A stretch of DNA of 64,000 bases, taken from Intestinibaculum porci. Lineage in GTDB: Bacteria; Bacillota_I; Bacilli_A; Erysipelotrichales; Coprobacillaceae. Location: assembly GCF_003925875.1 (NCBI RefSeq), contig NZ_AP019309.1:2542001-2606000 (forward strand), in the 5' to 3' direction. Each line of letters begins with the position of its first letter. The first letter of the stretch is position 1. Below the pieces are notes generated by a model. The model was given only the letters and a program-made list of their open reading frames with translations, searched no databases and was not told the origin of the DNA. Both the position numbers and the translations under genes were made by a program. Below, in pieces: positions 14,621 to 23,340 of the stretch.

Positions 14621-16182
14621 CTTTCAAAATATTCTGTTCCTTTATTTTGTACATAATGAGCATAGCTTTCTGTAGACGCTTTATGCGTGAGAAAGTCGGC
14701 AATAAGAAGATCCGCAATCTTTTGAACCTCTTCAAAGCTATAACGGCCTTTTAATGTATAACCAAACTGCGCTTCCTTGCCTAAAGCCCCGCCAATCGAA
14801 AGCGTAAATGCATCGACCATTACACCATTTTTCTTCATCTTCCCGCCAACTAGTCCTAAATCAGCGATCGCCGCATGAGCGCACTGATGGGTGCAGCCCG
14901 TCACATTGATTCTAAACGGCGCTTTAAAGTCATGTCTTTCTCCTAAATAATCATAAAGAGCTTTTAAATAATACTTCGTATCAATTGGCGCAAAGTTACA
15001 GTATTTATTCCCTGTACAGCTGGCGCCATAGCCTCTTAAATAATCAGGTTTTAAGGATAATGGACAGGCCTTTTCAAAATCTTTCAGATGTTCTTTTGGT
15101 AAGTTAATCACTAATAAACATTGTGAATTGGTTGTTCTTAACTGACCATCACCATACTTTTCACTTAATAAAGCCACCTGCTCTAATGCATCAGCGCTCA
15201 TCATTCCCGAAATAACATTCAATCCGGCATAATAAAGACCATCCTGCTTCTGTTTATGGAAACCATGGAAACGACCATATGTCCACTTTCTTGCATAATC
15301 ACGACCGCCTTTTTCTAAATCAGGCATCGCTTTTAAGATTTCTTCCTGCAGTTTTTCTTTACCCCAGGCATCTACTAAATGTTTGAGACGACAATGCGTT
15401 CTCTTTTCTCTAAAGCCATAATCTCTAAAGATCGTAATGACCGTTTTAATAAAATCTAATGTCTCTTCCGGTTTCACAAAGAAATCCAGTTTCACCGCTA
15501 AATGCGGATCACGTGAAAGGCCGCCGCCAACATAGACATGGAAGCCATCCACTGTTTCGCCATGACTTGTTTTCACCGCCGGGACAAAAGCGCAGTCATT
15601 AATACCCGCAAAGCCAACATCATGCGGATTCGCCGAAATCGATAATTTAAACTTTCGTGGTAAGTTTGAATATTCCGGATTACCAGTTAAGAATTCCACT
15701 GCTTCATTCACTAAATTTGAAGTATCAAATAATTCTTCTGGATCGATCCCCATTAATGGATTGCCTAAGATATTTCTTGGTACATCACCACAGCCGCCCA
15801 CGCTTGTTAAACCGACTTCCGCAATCGCTTTACGAATGGCAATCGCATCCGCTAAAGTAATATTATGAATTTGAATACATTGACGAATGGTAATCTGAAT
15901 TTCATTCTTACCATACTGTTTTGCGAGCTGAGCAATAACTTTTGCCTGCTTGCTGTTAAGCTGCCCAGAAGGCAGCTTAATACGAATCAAAAATAAGCCA
16001 TTCTTTGGTCTTTGGGCATATATACCTGCCCACTTTAAACGTTCCACATCATCCCAGGCAATGTCTTCAAAAGATTTTTTAGCTAACTGAGGTAATTCAT
16101 CAATAATGGCTAAGCCATCTTTTTCTAATTTCGCTATTTCATTTTTATTCAGGTTTTCTCGATCTTTCCATACTTGTTCCAT
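14605..16182 (-). CDS. Ferredoxin-type nitrite/sulfite reductase (sirohaem, 4Fe-4S)
   Basis: 525 residues, single chain, with the duplicated NirA/CysI fold. The metal centre motif is complete: C389-x5-C395 (CTGNKYC) and C430-x3-C434 (CTHQC), ligating the 4Fe-4S cluster bridged to sirohaem. Other landmarks are IRQCIQIHNITL, GGCGDVPRNI and KWTYGRFHGFHKQKQDGLYYAG. It would reduce nitrite to ammonia or sulfite to sulfide using ferredoxin; the sequence alone does not decide which. It stands alone: no sirohaem synthase, nitrite transporter or sulfate-assimilation gene lies nearby. Its end overlaps the amidase operator. Confidence 0.88.
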   Translation of the reverse strand: MEQVWKDRENLNKNEIAKLEKDGLAIIDELPQLAKKSFEDIAWDDVERLKWAGIYAQRPKNGLFLIRIKLPSGQLNSKQAKVIAQLAKQYGKNEIQITIRQCIQIHNITLADAIAIRKAIAEVGLTSVGGCGDVPRNILGNPLMGIDPEELFDTSNLVNEAVEFLTGNPEYSNLPRKFKLSISANPHDVGFAGINDCAFVPAVKTSHGETVDGFHVYVGGGLSRDPHLAVKLDFFVKPEETLDFIKTVITIFRDYGFREKRTHCRLKHLVDAWGKEKLQEEILKAMPDLEKGGRDYARKWTYGRFHGFHKQKQDGLYYAGLNVISGMMSADALEQVALLSEKYGDGQLRTTNSQCLLVINLPKEHLKDFEKACPLSLKPDYLRGYGASCTGNKYCNFAPIDTKYYLKALYDYLGERHDFKAPFRINVTGCTHQCAHAAIADLGLVGGKMKKNGVMVDAFTLSIGGALGKEAQFGYTLKGRYSFEEVQKIADLLIADFLTHKASTESYAHYVQNKGTEYFESLIHA

Positions 16183-16221
16183 ACTTATACCCTTTATTCC
16201 TATCTTAATATTGTATTTTCA

Positions 16222-16250
16222 TTATATCGGACATTCTTATCATTGCCTAA
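16222..16250 (-). promoter_or_regulatory. Possible promoter of the nitrite/sulfite reductase
   Basis: TATAAT on the minus strand (16222-16227) with a weak TTAGGC (16245-16250) at 17 bases. Confidence 0.45.
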
Positions 16251-16288
16251 TAGTTTTTTCTTATGGCTGTAAACAGTTATAAGCTATA

Positions 16289-16317
16289 ATAAAAACGCCC
16301 TGTTAAAGGACGTTTTA
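16289..16317 (-). terminator. Terminator of the carboxypeptidase-like gene
   Basis: AAAACGTCC/GGGCGTTTT stem (one G-T pair) and TTTTTATTA on the minus strand. The stop codon at 16315 lies at its foot. Confidence 0.85.
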
Positions 16318-17577
16318 CAGAGTGAATGAGAGATACTGATTCATCGTTACAATATCCATTTTACGTTCATGAGATGTCGCTGCATGCATCGTAATCACAT
16401 ACAGATCATGACCATTGACCTTTTCTTCTAAAGCTACACATTCTTGCGCTGCATTGGTAAGACCATTTTTCGCGCCTAAAACCTGTTTGCCATAAGAAGA
16501 GGATGGTGATCTAAAGACATGTAACCCATTGGATGTTTTATACTTTTTCGTATAGAACACCTTTTTAAAAGCTTTGCTTTGTAATACATGACTCATCAGT
16601 TTCACTAAATCTTTTCCGGTTGTATAGTGATTAGGATCTGTCATCCCAATGCCATTAGTGAAATGGCTATTGGTCATACCAAACTTCGCTGCATTCGCAT
16701 TCATCGTGGCCGCCAAATTACCCACACTGCCATATGTTGTACGACATAATGACACAATGGCATCCGCTCCTGAAACCAATAAAGCACCATGCAATAAATC
16801 ATTATAAGTGACACGTTCACTAGGATTGATTTTCGTTGTCACTGCGCCACCCGCTGAAGCGGTGGTAATATCTTCAGCCGTTAAAGTTGTTGGCGCATTG
16901 ACATTGTGAATCTTCTGCAAATACGTATAGACACTTAAGATCTTCGTAATAGAGGCCGGATTCATCTTGACATCACTATTTTTCGTATAAAGGAATTTCT
17001 TACTTGTGGCATCATAAACCGTTACCGATGAAGAATGCATCAAAGACATCACATCACGGCAGACAATCTTATTGGTATAGGTTTTATTTTTCGTTCTTGT
17101 CGTGATCGTTCCATTTGCAGCTCTCGTACAAGTAACGACCCCATTATTCACTTCTATAGCCCCATTATCACTGGTATACATACTCTTTCCTGCCTGTTTC
17201 AGACGATAGCCCTGATGCGGCTCTAGATAAATCACCGGCGCATTTAAATAATGATTGGCGACAATAATATGACAGACCATATCCTGACGTTTGGTTTTGA
17301 CATGGACATCCGTTTCCCCTGCTTTCACTGGTGAAATCTTTAAATCCTGATCAATCTTCGCAACTTTCTTATTATCCGAAGAGACTTTATAGTCCTCTTT
17401 CTTTTTCAGTTTTAACTGTACACATTCATCTAAATCCATTGTCACCTGATCATCATTTAAGCTATTAAGATAGTATTCCTGCACCTTCGTCGGTAAATCA
17501 TAATATAACCCAAAGCCTAAAAATGATGCTAATACAATAATGATAAAAATCTTTAAAAAGATATGTCCTTCCCACAT
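16315..17577 (-). CDS. D-Ala-D-Ala carboxypeptidase-like protein (peptidase S11) with altered motifs
   Basis: 420 residues. An N-terminal membrane anchor (about 6-24) is followed by a beta-rich Ig-like segment (40-110), then a DacA-type penicillin-binding domain. The active-site tetrad S209-I-T-K212 is intact (NPASITK). The second motif is S269-G-A271, where S-x-N is usual, and the third is K370-N371-G, where K-T-G is usual. The fold and flanking sequence (GIGMTDPNHYTTGKDL, NAAQECVALEE) are typical. Normally such enzymes trim the terminal D-Ala of stem peptides; whether this variant is active is open. GAGG upstream supports ATG 17577. The upstream flank has been rearranged by the neighbouring IS. 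Confidence 0.85.
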   Translation of the reverse strand: MWEGHIFLKIFIIIVLASFLGFGLYYDLPTKVQEYYLNSLNDDQVTMDLDECVQLKLKKKEDYKVSSDNKKVAKIDQDLKISPVKAGETDVHVKTKRQDMVCHIIVANHYLNAPVIYLEPHQGYRLKQAGKSMYTSDNGAIEVNNGVVTCTRAANGTITTRTKNKTYTNKIVCRDVMSLMHSSSVTVYDATSKKFLYTKNSDVKMNPASITKILSVYTYLQKIHNVNAPTTLTAEDITTASAGGAVTTKINPSERVTYNDLLHGALLVSGADAIVSLCRTTYGSVGNLAATMNANAAKFGMTNSHFTNGIGMTDPNHYTTGKDLVKLMSHVLQSKAFKKVFYTKKYKTSNGLHVFRSPSSSYGKQVLGAKNGLTNAAQECVALEEKVNGHDLYVITMHAATSHERKMDIVTMNQYLSFTL

Positions 17578-17604
17578 AAATATCTTACCTCACTCATGTT
17601 CCCC

Positions 17605-17736
17605 ATTATAAACAGTTTTGATCTCCTAGAAAAGAGAAAAAGTGATAAGAACGGTTTCATTCTTACCACTTTAGTTTCATCATGATTGGCAATAATGCTT
17701 CTGGCATACATTTCCGCGCTCGCTAAATCTTCTTCC
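17605..17736. repeat. Left copy of a 132-bp direct repeat flanking the IS1634-family element
   Basis: Identical over 132 bp to 19857-19988 (offset exactly 2252). It contains the C-terminal codons of the SEL1-type pseudogene and its hairpin terminator. On the minus strand it now forms a short chimeric frame with IS end sequence, which I do not regard as a gene. Confidence 0.92.
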
Positions 17737-17775
17737 GGGCGATTGACAGAATCTCTACTAGCCATATCTACAAAA

Positions 17776-17796
17776 CCCCTGTTATCAGGGGCTTTT
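17776..17796 (+). terminator. Hairpin terminator inside the left IS end
   Basis: CCCCTG/CAGGGG with a TTAT loop, then CTTTTA on the plus strand. It probably blocks read-through from flanking promoters into the transposase gene. Confidence 0.75.
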
Positions 17797-17887
17797 ATCT
17801 GTCAAATTTTATAAATTATTATGTTGTATGTGTTGTATGTCTTTCCCTTTCATGCTAAAATATTAGATGAGAGGAGGACTTTTTTAT

Positions 17888-19780
17888 ATGAAGCTCTACT
17901 ACGACAAGCGTCTTAAGGATCCCACATACTATGTCCAGGAGGGAATCAGAAACGGCAAAAAGACGACCACCCGCAATGTAAAAAAGCTCGGCAAACATTC
18001 AGAACTTCTGATGATCACCGATGATCCGGTATCCTACTGCAGAAATGTAATACAAAAAATGAATGAGGATGCGAGATCCGGAAAGCGGGAATACACACTG
18101 ACGGTCGACTTCAATCAGCGAGTGACAGGACCCGATGATAGCCGGATAAGCCGCTCACTGTCATCCAACATCGGATACTTCTACCTTCAGTACATTTATA
18201 ATATGCTTGAACTGGACGGCTTTTTTAGAAATCTTCAGGAAAAGTCCAAGGCGAAATATGACTTTAATTCTGTTAACAGATTTCTTACCTTTGGCAGAAT
18301 CCTTGATCCTCACAGCAAGTATGGCACCTATGACCGCCTTAATGCCTACTATGAGAATCCTCAGATTGAGTACCATCATTTTCTCCGCTTTCTCGATTTA
18401 ATTGCAGAAAACCAGGAGGACTACCTTGCGCATCTTTATAAAAAATCACAGAATCTCATAAAGAGAGACATGTCTGTCGTCTACTATGACTGCACAAATT
18501 ACTTTTTTGAATGCGAACAGGCTGACGATGATGAGATTGATCCGGAAACGGGCGAAGTTACAAAGGGGCTAAGACGCTACGGCGTCAGCAAGGAAAACAG
18601 GCCTAATCCTATCGTTGAAATGGGACTTTTAATGGACAAGAGAGGAATTCCTATTTCTATGTGCCTGGATCCTGGCAATACCAGCGAGCAGGAAACGGCC
18701 ACCCCGCTGGAGGAGCAGGTCATTAAGACCATGGGTAACAGTAAATTCATATACTGTGCCGATGCCGGTCTGGGTTCATACAATATCCGCAAATTTAATT
18801 CAATGGGCGGCCGAGCTTTTATTGTCACGCAGTCAGTCAAGAAGCTGTCTGATGCTCTTCAGACTGCTGTATTCAACGACTGTGACTACAGAAATCTCAG
18901 TGATGACAATCCAGTGTCAATTGAGGAGCTAAAAACCTTTAAATATGACAAAAACAGCGAACTGAACAGAGCACGCTATGAATCTACAGCCTATAAAGTT
19001 TTAAATGCTGACAAGGAGGACATCTTTCTTGGTTATTATGAGATGAAAAAATGCAAAAATGGTAAGATCAGGAAAGTAAAAGCAAAAGGCACTTTAAAGC
19101 AGATCGTCATTGTTACGTTCTCGAGAAAAATGATGGACTATCAGAGAAAAGTTCGTCAGAGACAGATTGACAGAGCTAAAAAGCTCATCTCTTCAGGTGA
19201 TCCGGAGAAGATCAAGAAGGGACCCAATGACGTAAGAAGGTTTATCAAAAATAAAAATAAGACAAAGTCAGCTTATATTATAGATGAGGAGCAGATTCGA
19301 AAAGAAGAGCAGTATGACGGCTATTATGCAGTAGCGACAAATCTTGTTCTTGATCCGGTCAAGGATATTCTTGACATATCACATAAGAGATACCAGATTG
19401 AGGACTGCTTTAGAATAATGAAGACTACCTTCAAAGCTCGTCCTGTCTATGTATATAATCCCAACAGAATTAGAGCGCATTTTTTAACGTGCTTCACCGC
19501 CCTGCTAGTATACAGACTGTTAGAATGCATGCTTGATGATCAGGGAACACATGTAACAGTAAAAGAGCTGATAGAAACATTAAAAAACATGAATGTGGTG
19601 AATGAGCATGATGTTTACTATAGTGCAACATACACTTCAAGCTATACGCTAAAGGCTCTCGAGCAGCTAACAGAGCTGGGGCTTGACTTTCAGTACTACA
19701 AGCCAAAGGACCTGAATAAAATTTTAAGAAAAATTTCAAAAAAACTTTTAAAGAGGCAATCACATACAACAAAAAATTGA
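17888..19780 (+). CDS. IS1634-family transposase
   Basis: 630 residues from ATG 17888; GAGGAGG lies 10 bases upstream, and the in-frame ATG at 17867 overlaps that site. The N terminus (MKLYYDKRLKDPTYYVQEGI...) is typical of IS1634. DDE landmarks are YYDCTNYFFE, ADAGLGSYNIRKFN and the C-terminal YQIEDCFRIMKTTFKARPVY with its conserved Glu. The frame appears intact, so the element may still be mobile. Confidence 0.93.
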   Translation: MKLYYDKRLKDPTYYVQEGIRNGKKTTTRNVKKLGKHSELLMITDDPVSYCRNVIQKMNEDARSGKREYTLTVDFNQRVTGPDDSRISRSLSSNIGYFYLQYIYNMLELDGFFRNLQEKSKAKYDFNSVNRFLTFGRILDPHSKYGTYDRLNAYYENPQIEYHHFLRFLDLIAENQEDYLAHLYKKSQNLIKRDMSVVYYDCTNYFFECEQADDDEIDPETGEVTKGLRRYGVSKENRPNPIVEMGLLMDKRGIPISMCLDPGNTSEQETATPLEEQVIKTMGNSKFIYCADAGLGSYNIRKFNSMGGRAFIVTQSVKKLSDALQTAVFNDCDYRNLSDDNPVSIEELKTFKYDKNSELNRARYESTAYKVLNADKEDIFLGYYEMKKCKNGKIRKVKAKGTLKQIVIVTFSRKMMDYQRKVRQRQIDRAKKLISSGDPEKIKKGPNDVRRFIKNKNKTKSAYIIDEEQIRKEEQYDGYYAVATNLVLDPVKDILDISHKRYQIEDCFRIMKTTFKARPVYVYNPNRIRAHFLTCFTALLVYRLLECMLDDQGTHVTVKELIETLKNMNVVNEHDVYYSATYTSSYTLKALEQLTELGLDFQYYKPKDLNKILRKISKKLLKRQSHTTKN

Positions 19781-19792
19781 TTAAACAAAAAA

Positions 19793-19830
19793 CCAGGAAA
19801 CACCGATAAATAAAGGGAATCCTGGCTTTT
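19793..19830 (+). terminator. Terminator of the IS1634-family transposase
   Basis: CCAGGA/TCCTGG stem with a 21-base loop and CTTTT at the end, 12 bases after the stop codon. Confidence 0.65.
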
Positions 19831-19856
19831 ACTCAATTTTTTCTGTCAATTGTGGG

Positions 19857-19988
19857 ATTATAAACAGTTTTGATCTCCTAGAAAAGAGAAAAAGTGATAA
19901 GAACGGTTTCATTCTTACCACTTTAGTTTCATCATGATTGGCAATAATGCTTCTGGCATACATTTCCGCGCTCGCTAAATCTTCTTCC
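19857..19988. repeat. Right copy of the 132-bp direct repeat
   Basis: Identical to 17605-17736. In this copy the frame continues upstream into the SEL1-type pseudogene, marking it as the original gene side. Confidence 0.92.
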
Positions 19989-20522
19989 ATGCCAATGCCA
20001 TTCGCATAAATCGTATAAAGATCGCGCAGCCGCATGAGAGCAAATTGTGAATGGCGATTGGCTTTATATTCTTTTAACAATTTAAGTGCTTGATGAACAT
20101 CCTGCAGCTCGTTTTCATTTAAATATAAATGTGCCAAAGCATACTGATTTTGCATATATCTCGTACTCATGCCTTTTTCAAAAAGCGATTTTGCAAGATG
20201 CGGATTGACTTCTCCATATATCCCATGCATCGCCATGATATTTAAATGCTTCCAAATCTCCTAACTTAATTAACTTGATAAAAATCCGATCTGCTTTCAT
20301 GCGATCAAAGTAAGAAAGCTTCGGATTGTCATAAAGACTCGCTAACATCTACAGTTCATCTTGACTTGTTAGCTCATCCTCATGGGCAATCAGCCACGCT
20401 GCACTGCGCTGCTTGCCATTTTTGGAATTGGTTAAAATGATATCATCGGTGGCAGTGATCACTTGATCTTTTCTCTGCACGGGGTTTCTTTTCTTTGGTT
20501 TTCTAATTTTCTTTTTTGACTT
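19857..20522 (-). pseudogene. Broken SEL1/TPR-repeat gene, paralog of the next gene
   Basis: The N terminus (SKKKIRKPKKRNPV) matches the start of the intact paralog, and the C terminus (GIYGEVNPHLAKSLFEKGMSTRYMQNQYALAHLYLNEN...MRLRDLYTIYANGIG) matches its last third, so the middle has been deleted. Further damage: the start ATG is now AAG at 20520-20522 behind a still-good AAGGAG; there is an in-frame TAG at 20349-20351; a frameshift occurs near 20235; and an IS1634-family element is inserted at the 3' end. The C-terminal end carries a hairpin (AAAGTGGTAAGAA/TTCTTATCACTTT) that was probably its terminator. No function can remain. Confidence 0.85.
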
Positions 20523-20567
20523 AATATACTCCTTCCTTGCGACGATCACATCACACGTTCAGCCCAT

Positions 20568-21851
20568 TTAACCTTCCAGCATTTCGAACGCTTTATGAAT
20601 ATTTAAACAATTTGTATGAGATAATGCTTTGTTTTCATTTTTCTCTACACCTAAACCTTTTGCATAAAGGGTATAAAGATCTCTTAATCGCATCAAATCT
20701 TCGCTTTCTTTTAATAGCAGCTGATCTTTTTCCAGTAATTCTCTTGCCTTTTGATAGTCATGATCCTCATGAAGATAGATATGACCTAACGCATTCGTTA
20801 CAAAAGGATATTTCTTACTCATCCCTTTTTCAAGATACATCTTTGCTTTTTCAAAATCAACTTCACCATAGCTGCCTAACATAAACATTTTTCCAACAAC
20901 ATAACAGCTCGCTTTGTTCTTCTTAGCCGCCTTCATCATGCTTCCTAATGGATCATTGACATCCATATATTTGATCAGCATTTTAGCCATCAGATCATGA
21001 GGAAAACGTTTATAGTAAGACAATGCCCGACAAGGATTTGACTTTGTCCCTATACCATATAAATAACACTCAGCTAAACGCCTTTGGACATTTATATTAT
21101 CCTTTGGTATCTTTTCCAACAAGGCAAAGAACTTTTCATCAGTCATATCAGCGACAACATATGTATATTCTAATTCATATAGTTTCATTTTGTCTCCAAA
21201 ATTGATATCAAACTCTAGAGCTTCTAAAGCTGCCTGATCATCACGATGATCAAGCGGCTGCTGTAAATTCAGTTGCCAAGCCAAATTGATCGTCCGCGAA
21301 TGATGATAATGTAACGATTGATTAAGATAATATTGCGCTTTCTTTAAATCTTTTACCACTTCATTTGTATGATAAAGCACAAAAGCATTAAAACAAGCCG
21401 AGGCAAAGCCTTGTTTAGCAGCTTCTTCAAAATAAAATGCAGCTTTTTGATATTCTTCTTTAAAATTGAAATATAAGCCGCAATAAAACTGTGCCGCTGA
21501 ATCCTGACGTATAGCTCCTTTTTGAAGATAAGGAAAAGCTTCTTCTCTTTTTCCCGCTTCAAACAGTTCAATCCCTTTTCCCACACAAACATAAACATCC
21601 CCAACATTAAGTAAGCGTTCTAATACAGCATCAGCTTTACTTAAATCATAAAGCGGTGAAACAGGTGAATTATACGCTGCATATACAGCTTTCAAAGTTT
21701 CAATATCAGTCACATCATCCAAATGGTTGATAAGATCAATAATATCTATAAAATCCTCTTTTTTATCCTTCTGCACATAAAACTTTTCATATGTATTGCT
21801 TTTTCTGATTGGCATTCTTTTCTTTGGTTTTTTAATTTTCTTTTTTGACAT
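20568..21851 (-). CDS. SEL1/TPR-like repeat protein
   Basis: 427 residues, starting MSKKKIKKPKKR, with AAAGGAG 8 bases upstream of ATG 21851. A very basic N-terminal tail (1-20) precedes a chain of helical repeats with SEL1/TPR character: EAGKREEAFPYLQKGAIRQDSAAQFYCGLYF, KAAFYFEEAAKQGFASACFNAFVLY, VDFEKAKMYLEKGMSKKYPFVTNALGHIYL. Such repeats are protein-binding scaffolds; no partner is indicated. No signal peptide or membrane helix. It lies just upstream of the decayed paralog on the same strand, so this was a tandem duplication. No terminator is evident between the two. Confidence 0.8.
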   Translation of the reverse strand: MSKKKIKKPKKRMPIRKSNTYEKFYVQKDKKEDFIDIIDLINHLDDVTDIETLKAVYAAYNSPVSPLYDLSKADAVLERLLNVGDVYVCVGKGIELFEAGKREEAFPYLQKGAIRQDSAAQFYCGLYFNFKEEYQKAAFYFEEAAKQGFASACFNAFVLYHTNEVVKDLKKAQYYLNQSLHYHHSRTINLAWQLNLQQPLDHRDDQAALEALEFDINFGDKMKLYELEYTYVVADMTDEKFFALLEKIPKDNINVQRRLAECYLYGIGTKSNPCRALSYYKRFPHDLMAKMLIKYMDVNDPLGSMMKAAKKNKASCYVVGKMFMLGSYGEVDFEKAKMYLEKGMSKKYPFVTNALGHIYLHEDHDYQKARELLEKDQLLLKESEDLMRLRDLYTLYAKGLGVEKNENKALSHTNCLNIHKAFEMLEG

Positions 21852-21902
21852 AGGACAGACTCCTTTGTCTTTATTATAAAATGTTCTTATTCCTTAAAAA
21901 AG

Positions 21903-21930
21903 TAAAAATGATGAGAATTTCTCTCATCAT
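21903..21930 (-). terminator. Terminator of the secreted unknown gene
   Basis: ATGATGAGA/TCTCATCAT stem, followed by TTTTTAC on the minus strand. The stop codon at 21927 lies inside the stem. Confidence 0.85.
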
Positions 21931-22529
21931 CCTACTGCCCCAACAGCATAGCCCCATGTCTTTTCAGATACACTTTTTTCATGACTGACATCAAGATTAC
22001 AGCGCTTATATGAATGCATTGCTTTCTTATAAAAAATGTATTTGGTATCTCTGATAAAATCAGAGTAACCCTTTCTCATCAATTTCACCTTGTGTGATGC
22101 GTTATCCATCTTGTACAAATAACTTGATTTCCCATAAGCTTCGCCATTTCCCGCAAAAGTCGCATAGCGATCGTTAACAGTAAGAATAGTCATTTCCGTG
22201 CCTACATGGCTTTCTTTAAAGCTGGCAACGGTTTTATTATTCGCTAACTTGATCACTTTCAAGAACTTGCCATTTTGAGGAAGATAAAGCATCTTGCCAT
22301 TAGTAAAGCAGTCCCCTGCTTTCTTATAAACATAACGCTTCTTCCCTTTCGTTACATTCAAGGTAAAGTTACCATCTTTAGCTTGTTTATAAACAAACGT
22401 ATAACCATTTACCCTGGTAGCCTGATTCAACTCTTCACACTGCAATTCCTTATAAACTGACTTAGCCTGCACTGGCGCTAATGATAAGATCATCAACACA
22501 CTCATTAAAAATACTAATAATGTCTTCAT
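21927..22529 (-). CDS. Secreted protein of unknown function
   Basis: 200 residues from ATG 22529 (MKTLLVFLMSVLMILSLAPVQA), a clear signal peptide with probable cleavage after VQA. AAAGG lies 7 bases upstream; longer starts would overlap it. The mature part is basic and beta-rich with repeated short strands (YTFVYKQAKDGNFTLNV, GKMLYLPQNGKFLKVIKL, YATFAGNGEAYGKSSYLYKM), reminiscent of WD-like or DUF5050-type repeats but not assignable. Only two Cys remain in the mature chain besides that of the last helix. It is monocistronic with its own extended -10 promoter and terminator. Confidence 0.75.
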   Translation of the reverse strand: MKTLLVFLMSVLMILSLAPVQAKSVYKELQCEELNQATRVNGYTFVYKQAKDGNFTLNVTKGKKRYVYKKAGDCFTNGKMLYLPQNGKFLKVIKLANNKTVASFKESHVGTEMTILTVNDRYATFAGNGEAYGKSSYLYKMDNASHKVKLMRKGYSDFIRDTKYIFYKKAMHSYKRCNLDVSHEKSVSEKTWGYAVGAVG

Positions 22530-22553
22530 CCACATACCTTCTTTCTTGATTTC

Positions 22554-22562
22554 ATTATACCA
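22554..22562 (-). promoter_or_regulatory. Extended -10 promoter of the secreted unknown gene
   Basis: TGGTATAAT on the minus strand, without a recognisable -35. Confidence 0.55.
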
Positions 22563-22587
22563 TGACAATTTTTTAAGGGGGATCAAA

Positions 22588-22614
22588 TGAAAAGAAGAGG
22601 CATTAGTCCTCTTC
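22588..22614 (-). terminator. Terminator of the ecfA1A2T-truA operon
   Basis: GAAGAGG/CCTCTTC stem with a 7-base loop and TTTTC on the minus strand. The truA stop at 22603 is within the loop. Confidence 0.85.
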
Positions 22615-23340
22615 GTAATACACATGTTCTAAATATAAACCTTCTGGTTCGGCTTTAAAAAGACATTTCTTAGCTCCTTTGGAATCTAAAAGATCCTGTA
22701 AGAAGGCAATCGATTTACGGTGCGCCCCTACCTGAATAACACCGCCCACAATATGTCTAACCATATAACGTCTAAAGCCATTACCTTTTAATACAAAGGT
22801 AAAGACACCATCCTCTTCGCTAATGATAAAATCATAGAGCGTGCGAATGGTATTACCATACTGATCATAGACACAGTAAGACGCAAAGTCATGTTCTCCA
22901 ATAAAGATTTGCGCTGCTTCCTGCATAATCTTTAAGTCTAATTTTCCATAAGGATACTGGTAAATATAATGACGATCAAAAGGACTATATGTATTCGTAG
23001 AAAGAATATAATGATATTCCTTTTCTTTAACGCTGTAACGGGAATGAAAATCTTCATTGACAAAGCAGGAATCTTTAATATAAATATCAGCTGGCAAAAA
23101 ATGATTTAAAGCCCGCTGCCATTGTTTTTCGGGTAAGTTTTTATCACTGTCAAAGTGGAAAACCTGATTATGGGCATGCACATGGGCATCCGTTCTGCCC
23201 GAAGAATGAATGACAATGTTTTCCCCGGTAATATTCTTTAAGGCCTTCTGGATCTCTTCCTGCACACTGCGCACATTCGGCTGGATCTGCCAGCCATGAA
23301 AGAGCGTTCCATCATAAGCCACAATACATTTAATTCTCAT
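22603..23340 (-). CDS. truA: tRNA pseudouridine(38-40) synthase TruA
   Basis: 245 residues from ATG 23340, fixed by the ATGA overlap with the stop of ecfT. It isomerises uridines 38-40 in the tRNA anticodon arm. Catalytic Asp is in SSGRTDAHVHA; also seen are AYDGTLFHGWQ at the N terminus, FDSDKNLPEKQWQRALN and FLRRYMVRHIVG-like FRRYMVRHIVGGVIQVG. Last gene of the ecf operon, as in Bacillus. In Bacillus rplM follows directly; here it lies 13 kb further on. Confidence 0.96.
   Translation of the reverse strand: MRIKCIVAYDGTLFHGWQIQPNVRSVQEEIQKALKNITGENIVIHSSGRTDAHVHAHNQVFHFDSDKNLPEKQWQRALNHFLPADIYIKDSCFVNEDFHSRYSVKEKEYHYILSTNTYSPFDRHYIYQYPYGKLDLKIMQEAAQIFIGEHDFASYCVYDQYGNTIRTLYDFIISEEDGVFTFVLKGNGFRRYMVRHIVGGVIQVGAHRKSIAFLQDLLDSKGAKKCLFKAEPEGLYLEHVYYEED

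Larger units (their letters stand above)
17737..19856 (+). mobile_element. IS1634-family insertion sequence
   Basis: 2120 bp bounded by the 132-bp direct repeats. Both ends carry an inverted ATTGACAGAA core 5-6 bases from the junction. It encodes one complete transposase, with a protective hairpin terminator inside each end. IS1634 of Mycoplasma mycoides is known to create long, variable target duplications, so the 132-bp repeat fits a family trait. Codon and base composition differ by eye from neighbouring minus-strand genes, with many more GAC, AAG and CTT codons. Confidence 0.9.

Noticed and set aside
17553-17765. Short minus-strand frame bridging the IS end and the 132-bp repeat
   Set aside because: It is a chimera of IS end sequence and duplicated 3' end of the SEL1-type gene, created by the insertion.
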